Part shown: positions 34,510 to 38,349 of the stretch, in pieces
Layout of the letters: the number at the start of each line of letters is the position of its first letter
Numbering within the stretch: position 1 is the first letter of the stretch
Origin: Streptomyces caelestis
Lineage (GTDB): Bacteria; Actinomycetota; Actinomycetes; Streptomycetales; Streptomycetaceae
Assembly (NCBI RefSeq): GCF_001279005.1
Contig: NZ_LGCN01000233.1
Coordinates: 1-38,349 of the forward strand
Reading direction: 5' to 3'
DNA length: 38,349 nt
The notes under the pieces: generated by a model
Told to the model about the DNA's origin: nothing
The model's input: the letters and a program-made list of their open reading frames with translations, nothing else
The model's database searches: none
Made by a program: the position numbers and the translations under genes

Positions 34510-35619
34510 ATGGGCCGGCGAGTCGGGCTCGCGACGGGGACGGAAATAAATGACGTGACCGACCCCGACGTTCTTGTATCGAAGTGGCTCGACGCCGACA
34601 TCGACGAATGGACCCGCACAGTCGTGCGGCGCACCTTCGACGCCGATACCGGAAGTCCCTACTGGCTGAGCCGCCGCGAGCGGCTCGCCTTCGACCCGTA
34701 CGACATCACACGTCACGAGGAGCTGACGGCCTTCGGTCCGTTCCCGCTCGCCGACCTGCGCAGCGTGGACCCGGCGGACCTGGTGCCCCGCGACGTTCCC
34801 CGGCCGCTCGCCGGCCGTGTCTGGGACACCGGCGGCACCACCGGCACGCCCTGTCGCGTCTACTACACCCCGGCCATGCTCCACCACCGCGCCGTCTGGC
34901 GCCGCTGGTCCTTTGTCCACGAAGGATTCGCACCCGGCCGCCGCTGGCTCCAGGCGACACCCACCGGACCGCACCTCATCGGGCACGGCGTCTGGGAGGT
35001 CGCCGACCTGCACGCGGGCCTGGTGTACGCCATCGACATGGATCCCCGCTGGGTCAAGCGGCTCATCCGCGAAGGCCGCCCGGCCGACGTGGAGCGCTAC
35101 ACCGGCCACCTCGTGGACCAGATCACCGACGCCCTGGACCAGCGAGGCATCGACTACCTCAACACCACCCCGGCCCTCTTCTCGGCGCTGTGCAGGAGCG
35201 CGCCCGAGCGCGTCGCCGCCCTCGCCGGAGCGCGGCTGAGCGGCACCCAGATCAACGCCGCGATGTACCGTGACTTCCGCGCCGCCCTCAATGGCGGCAT
35301 CTGCGGCATCAGTTACGGCAACACCTTCGGCAACGCCGCCTTCCTCGGCGTACCGGAGAGCGGTGGCACGATCCCGTACATGCCGAACTACCCGCAGGTG
35401 ACCATGGCCGTGGTGCGCAAGGACGACTGGCGCACCGTCGTCGCGCCCGGCGCGAACGGCCAGGTCCGCCTCACCGTCCTGCACGACGACCTCTTCCTGC
35501 CCAACATTCTCGAACGCGACCAGGCGGCACGCCACCTCGACGCCGAGTGGCCCTGCGACGGCGTGGCGGACGTCCGTCCGCTCCAGATCGCCAGCGCCGC
35601 CCCCGAGGGCCTGTACTGA
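34510..35619 (+). CDS. Adenylate-forming acyl ligase, PaaK/EhpF-like, short
   Basis: 369 residues. The ATP-binding P-loop TGGTTGTP (107-114) and the A5-like ISYGNTFGN mark an ANL-superfamily adenylating enzyme of the phenylacetate-CoA-ligase type. It is much shorter than PaaK (about 430-440) and lacks a clear C-terminal A10 domain with the catalytic Lys, as in the short EhpF-type enzymes of phenazine antibiotic pathways. It could form an acyl-adenylate and hand it to an ACP or CoA. The gene follows the AT-like gene by one base and is about 200 bases before the PKS, so a role in starter-unit activation is likely. Substrate unknown. Confidence 0.7.
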   Translation: MGRRVGLATGTEINDVTDPDVLVSKWLDADIDEWTRTVVRRTFDADTGSPYWLSRRERLAFDPYDITRHEELTAFGPFPLADLRSVDPADLVPRDVPRPLAGRVWDTGGTTGTPCRVYYTPAMLHHRAVWRRWSFVHEGFAPGRRWLQATPTGPHLIGHGVWEVADLHAGLVYAIDMDPRWVKRLIREGRPADVERYTGHLVDQITDALDQRGIDYLNTTPALFSALCRSAPERVAALAGARLSGTQINAAMYRDFRAALNGGICGISYGNTFGNAAFLGVPESGGTIPYMPNYPQVTMAVVRKDDWRTVVAPGANGQVRLTVLHDDLFLPNILERDQAARHLDAEWPCDGVADVRPLQIASAAPEGLY

Positions 35620-35817
35620 CGGCCTTCGCCCTGAGTACCACCCGTGCCACCTGGAGCACCTGTGTCTCTGTGCCACCCGTCCTCATGAGGCCACGGCACC
35701 CTGGCCTGCTCTCACCCGTCAAGGCGCGTCGGCGCGCCGAGCCGAGTGCGTCCCCGTGCCCGCAACTGCACCGCAACCCGGTCCCGTAGTCCCCCTGTGC
35801 GTGCTGAGGAGCATGGC

Positions 35818-38349
35818 GTGAACCTGCCCGAATCCCCTCTCGGGGCCCCCATGCTGTGGACGCTGTCCGGCGACAGTGGGGGTGCCCTCGCGGCGCAGGC
35901 GCGACGGCTGTGCGACCACCTGCGCACCCTGCCCGAGTGGAGCCCGGCGGACGTCGGGCTCGCCCTCGCGCACGCCACGATCCCCCGCAGGCGGCGCGCC
36001 GCCCTCGTGGCCCGGGGACGGGAGGAGTTCCTGGACCGCCTCGACGCGCTCGCCGGCGGCCACGGAGCCCCCGGTCTCGTCGAGGGTTCCGCCGGGCCCG
36101 GCACCGGCGTCGCTTTCGTCTTCCCGGGGCAGGGCTCCCAGTGGCCCGGCATGGCGGCCGGACTCCTGGCGTCCACACCGGGTTTCCGTACCCGCATGGA
36201 CGCCTGCGCGCAGGCCCTCGAACCCTTCGTCGACTGGTCCCTGATGGACGTGCTGCGCGCCGAGGACGGCGCGCCCGCCCTGGAACGCCCCGACGTCGTG
36301 CAGCCCGCCCTGTTCGCCGTCGGAGTCTCCTTGGCGGGGCTCTGGCGCGACCACGGCGTGGAGCCGTCCGCGGTCCTGGGACATAGCTGTGGCGAGATCT
36401 CCGCCGCGGCCGTCAGCGGCGTGCTCTCCCTCGACGACAGCGCCCGTGTCGTCGCCCTGTGGAGCCAGGCGCAGGCCACTCTGACCGGGCGCGGGGAGAT
36501 GGTCTCCGTCATGGCTTCCGTCGCCGAGGTGACGGACCGACTGGAGGAGTACAGCGGGCAGTTGGGGATCGCCGCCGTCAACGGACCGGGCTCGGTGATC
36601 GTGTCGGGAGACACCGCCGCCGCAACTGAACTCATCGCCCGGCTCACCGCCGACGGCGTCCATGCCCGCCGTATAGCCGTCGGACTCGCCGCGCACTCCG
36701 CGCACATCGACGCCATCGTGCCGCGTCTGCACGCGGACCTGGACGCCGTCCGGCCGCTGCCCGCCGGCCTGCCGTACTACTCCGGTCTCACCGGCGACCG
36801 GCTCCAGGAACCGGTCCTGGACGCGGACTACTGGGCCCGCAACCTGCGCGGCACGGTCCGTTTCCACGAAGCCACCGCAGCCCTGCTGCGCGACGGCCAC
36901 CACACCCTCCTGGAGATCAGCCCGCACCCCGTCCTCACCACCGCCCTCCAGGCGACCGCCGCCGAACAGGACGTCACCGCCCACGTCGGCGCGACGCTGC
37001 GCCGCGGTCACGGCGGGCGCGCGCGGTTCCTCACCGCGCTCGGCGAGGCGTACGTCCACGGTGTCACCCCGGACCGCGAGGCCGTCTTCGCGGGGGTCGG
37101 CGCCCGCCCCGCCGAACTGCCCGTCGGCCTGTGCGAGGCGGACGACGACGCGGCCCCGGAGGTCCCCGAGGCCGCCCTCCGCGAGGAGATGGCCCGGCTC
37201 ACCATCGTCGGACAGCGTGAGCGGCTGCTGCGCCTCGTGAGCCAGGAGGTCGCCGCCGTGCTCGGCGACACCGGCCCCATCGATCCGAGCGCCACCTTCA
37301 CCGCTCTTGGCCTGGACTCCGTGACGGCGGTGGAGATCCGCAACCGCCTCGCTGCGGTCACCGGCGCCGGGACGCTGCCCGTGACGGCCGTCTTCGACCA
37401 CCCGACACCGGGGCAACTCGCCGAGGTGCTGAGGGACGAGTTGCTGTCCGGCTCGCCGCAGGCAGGCCGGCGTACGGACCGGGAGGCCGTCGACGGCCTC
37501 GCCCCGGCTGCCGCGGCCACGGACGACGACGCGGTGGCGATCGTCGCGATGGGCTGCCGGTACCCCGGTGGCGCCGACAGCCCGGAGCGGCTGTGGCGGC
37601 TCCTGACGGACGGCACCGACGCCGTGACACCGTTCCCGGGCGACCGCGGCTGGAGCCTCGAGGGCGCCTGCGCCCCCGAGGACGTCGCGCCGGGTCGCCA
37701 CTATCAGCGCGAGGCCGGGTTCCTGCACGACGCCGGCCGCTTCGACGCCGGGTTCTTCGGTATCTCGCCCCGCGAGGCCCTTGCCATGGACCCGCAGCAG
37801 CGGCTCCTGCTGGAGACGTCCTGGGAAACCCTCGAACGCGCCGGGATCGACCCGCACACCCTGCGCGGCAGCGGCACCGGGGTCTACATCGGCGCGATGA
37901 CCATGGACTACGGCCCTCGCCTGCACGAGGCGACGGACGGCAACGGCCATCTTCTCACCGGCAACACCGGCAGTGTCGCCTCGGGACGCATCGCCTACGC
38001 CCTAGGCCTCGAAGGAGCCGCCGTCACCGTGGACACGGCCTGCTCCTCGTCGCTGGTGGCCCTGCACCTCGCGGTACAGGCGCTGCGCGGCCAAGAGTGT
38101 GCCCTCGCGCTCGCCGGCGGTGCGACGGTGATGCCGACGCCGGGCATGTTCGTGGAGTTCAGCAGCCAGGGCGCCCTGGCCGCCGACGGCCGCTGCAAGG
38201 CGTTCTCCGCGCAGGCCGACGGGTTCGGCCTGGCCGAGGGTGTGGGGGTGCTGCTGCTGGAGCGGTTGTCGGACGCTCGTCGCAACGGCCACCCGGTGCT
38301 GGCCGTGGTGCGGGGGAGCGCCGTGAACCAGGACGGTGCGAGCAATGGT
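35818..38349 (+). CDS. Modular type I polyketide synthase, loading module AT-ACP and KS of module 1 (partial)
   Basis: GTG 35818 follows AGGAG; the frame is open to the right edge (844 codons seen). Loading [15 protein letters not shown] (about 101-113), active site GHSCGE (188-193), and LAAHSAH near 290 in place of the usual YASH/HAFH specificity box. Linker, then ACP with phosphopantetheine Ser in [13 protein letters not shown] (about 501). Then KS1 from [13 protein letters not shown] (about 573) with [14 protein letters not shown] and active Cys in [11 protein letters not shown] (about 742), cut at [10 protein letters not shown]. An AT-ACP loading module without KSQ starts on an acyl-CoA directly; the odd specificity box argues against plain malonyl or methylmalonyl. 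The upstream AT-like protein and ligase may feed it. Confidence 0.93.
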   Translation, partial: MNLPESPLGAPMLWTLSGDSGGALAAQARRLCDHLRTLPEWSPADVGLALAHATIPRRRRAALVARGREEFLDRLDALAGGHGAPGLVEGSAGPGTGVAFVFPGQGSQWPGMAAGLLASTPGFRTRMDACAQALEPFVDWSLMDVLRAEDGAPALERPDVVQPALFAVGVSLAGLWRDHGVEPSAVLGHSCGEISAAAVSGVLSLDDSARVVALWSQAQATLTGRGEMVSVMASVAEVTDRLEEYSGQLGIAAVNGPGSVIVSGDTAAATELIARLTADGVHARRIAVGLAAHSAHIDAIVPRLHADLDAVRPLPAGLPYYSGLTGDRLQEPVLDADYWARNLRGTVRFHEATAALLRDGHHTLLEISPHPVLTTALQATAAEQDVTAHVGATLRRGHGGRARFLTALGEAYVHGVTPDREAVFAGVGARPAELPVGLCEADDDAAPEVPEAALREEMARLTIVGQRERLLRLVSQEVAAVLGDTGPIDPSATFTALGLDSVTAVEIRNRLAAVTGAGTLPVTAVFDHPTPGQLAEVLRDELLSGSPQAGRRTDREAVDGLAPAAAATDDDAVAIVAMGCRYPGGADSPERLWRLLTDGTDAVTPFPGDRGWSLEGACAPEDVAPGRHYQREAGFLHDAGRFDAGFFGISPREALAMDPQQRLLLETSWETLERAGIDPHTLRGSGTGVYIGAMTMDYGPRLHEATDGNGHLLTGNTGSVASGRIAYALGLEGAAVTVDTACSSSLVALHLAVQALRGQECALALAGGATVMPTPGMFVEFSSQGALAADGRCKAFSAQADGFGLAEGVGVLLLERLSDARRNGHPVLAVVRGSAVNQDGASNG

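Noticed and set aside
1..38349. CRISPR array or rRNA genes
   Set aside because: No regularly spaced direct repeats and no rRNA-like conserved segments were seen anywhere in the window.

Overview
The window is about 38 kb of very GC-rich actinobacterial DNA. Strong G/C bias at third codon positions, GTG starts, coupled start/stop overlaps and the protein families present (beta-propeller phytase, ECF sigma with zf-HC2 anti-sigma, nourseothricin-type acetyltransferase, modular type I PKS, Streptomyces-type IS transposases) point to Streptomyces or a close relative. Most of it reads as an accessory chromosomal region full of insertion sequences and broken genes. The last 5 kb is the start of a polyketide cluster that runs off the right edge.

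Layout. 1-2227: remains of a helicase-associated-domain gene, an integrase missing its C-terminus, and an alginate-lyase-family gene missing its N-terminus, the last two fused in one reading frame. 2262-4324 (minus): a coupled TPR-protein / polyprenyl-synthase pair, followed across a strong hairpin by the last codons of a destroyed gene. 4657-9866: a pile of four IS elements: a truncated IS3, an IS5-family element (5481-6743) with a DUF7677-like passenger, an IS630-family element (6746-8430) with a MazF/PemK-like toxin gene as passenger, and an IS701-family element (8434-9862) inserted at the IS630 edge. 9927-10100: remnant of a small phage-type gene. 10482-11798: a secreted beta-propeller phytase with a PHO-box-like repeat upstream. 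12055-13377: an IS3 element that cuts an older IS5 transposase remnant.

13938-18178 is the best preserved block: five tightly coupled genes for an ECF sigma factor, its zinc-binding membrane anti-sigma factor, an ABC ATPase and two membrane proteins. It is followed by a decayed rve-type transposase, a small hypothetical gene, a frameshifted IS4-like transposase, a DUF6461-like gene, a secreted FG-GAP propeller protein, a DUF4291 remnant, a candidate structured RNA ending in a strong terminator hairpin, a peptidase-inhibitor-I36-like secreted protein, a streptothricin/nourseothricin acetyltransferase, a frameshifted lamin-tail secreted protein, 1.6 kb of decayed sequence, and a frameshifted LamG-domain exoprotein truncated by an IS5 remnant and an integrase tail.

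33537-38349 (plus) begins a PKS cluster: a discrete acyltransferase-like protein, a short adenylate-forming ligase, and a PKS with an AT-ACP loading module followed by the KS of module 1. The three together look like starter-unit activation and loading.

Many of the broken genes carry small indels in short G or C runs. Some of the apparent decay may therefore be assembly error, although the truncations, fusions and internal deletions are real rearrangements. Intact genes likely to be functional are the prenyl synthase pair, phytase, ECF operon, FG-GAP protein, acetyltransferase, MazF-like gene, the IS630 transposase and the PKS genes.
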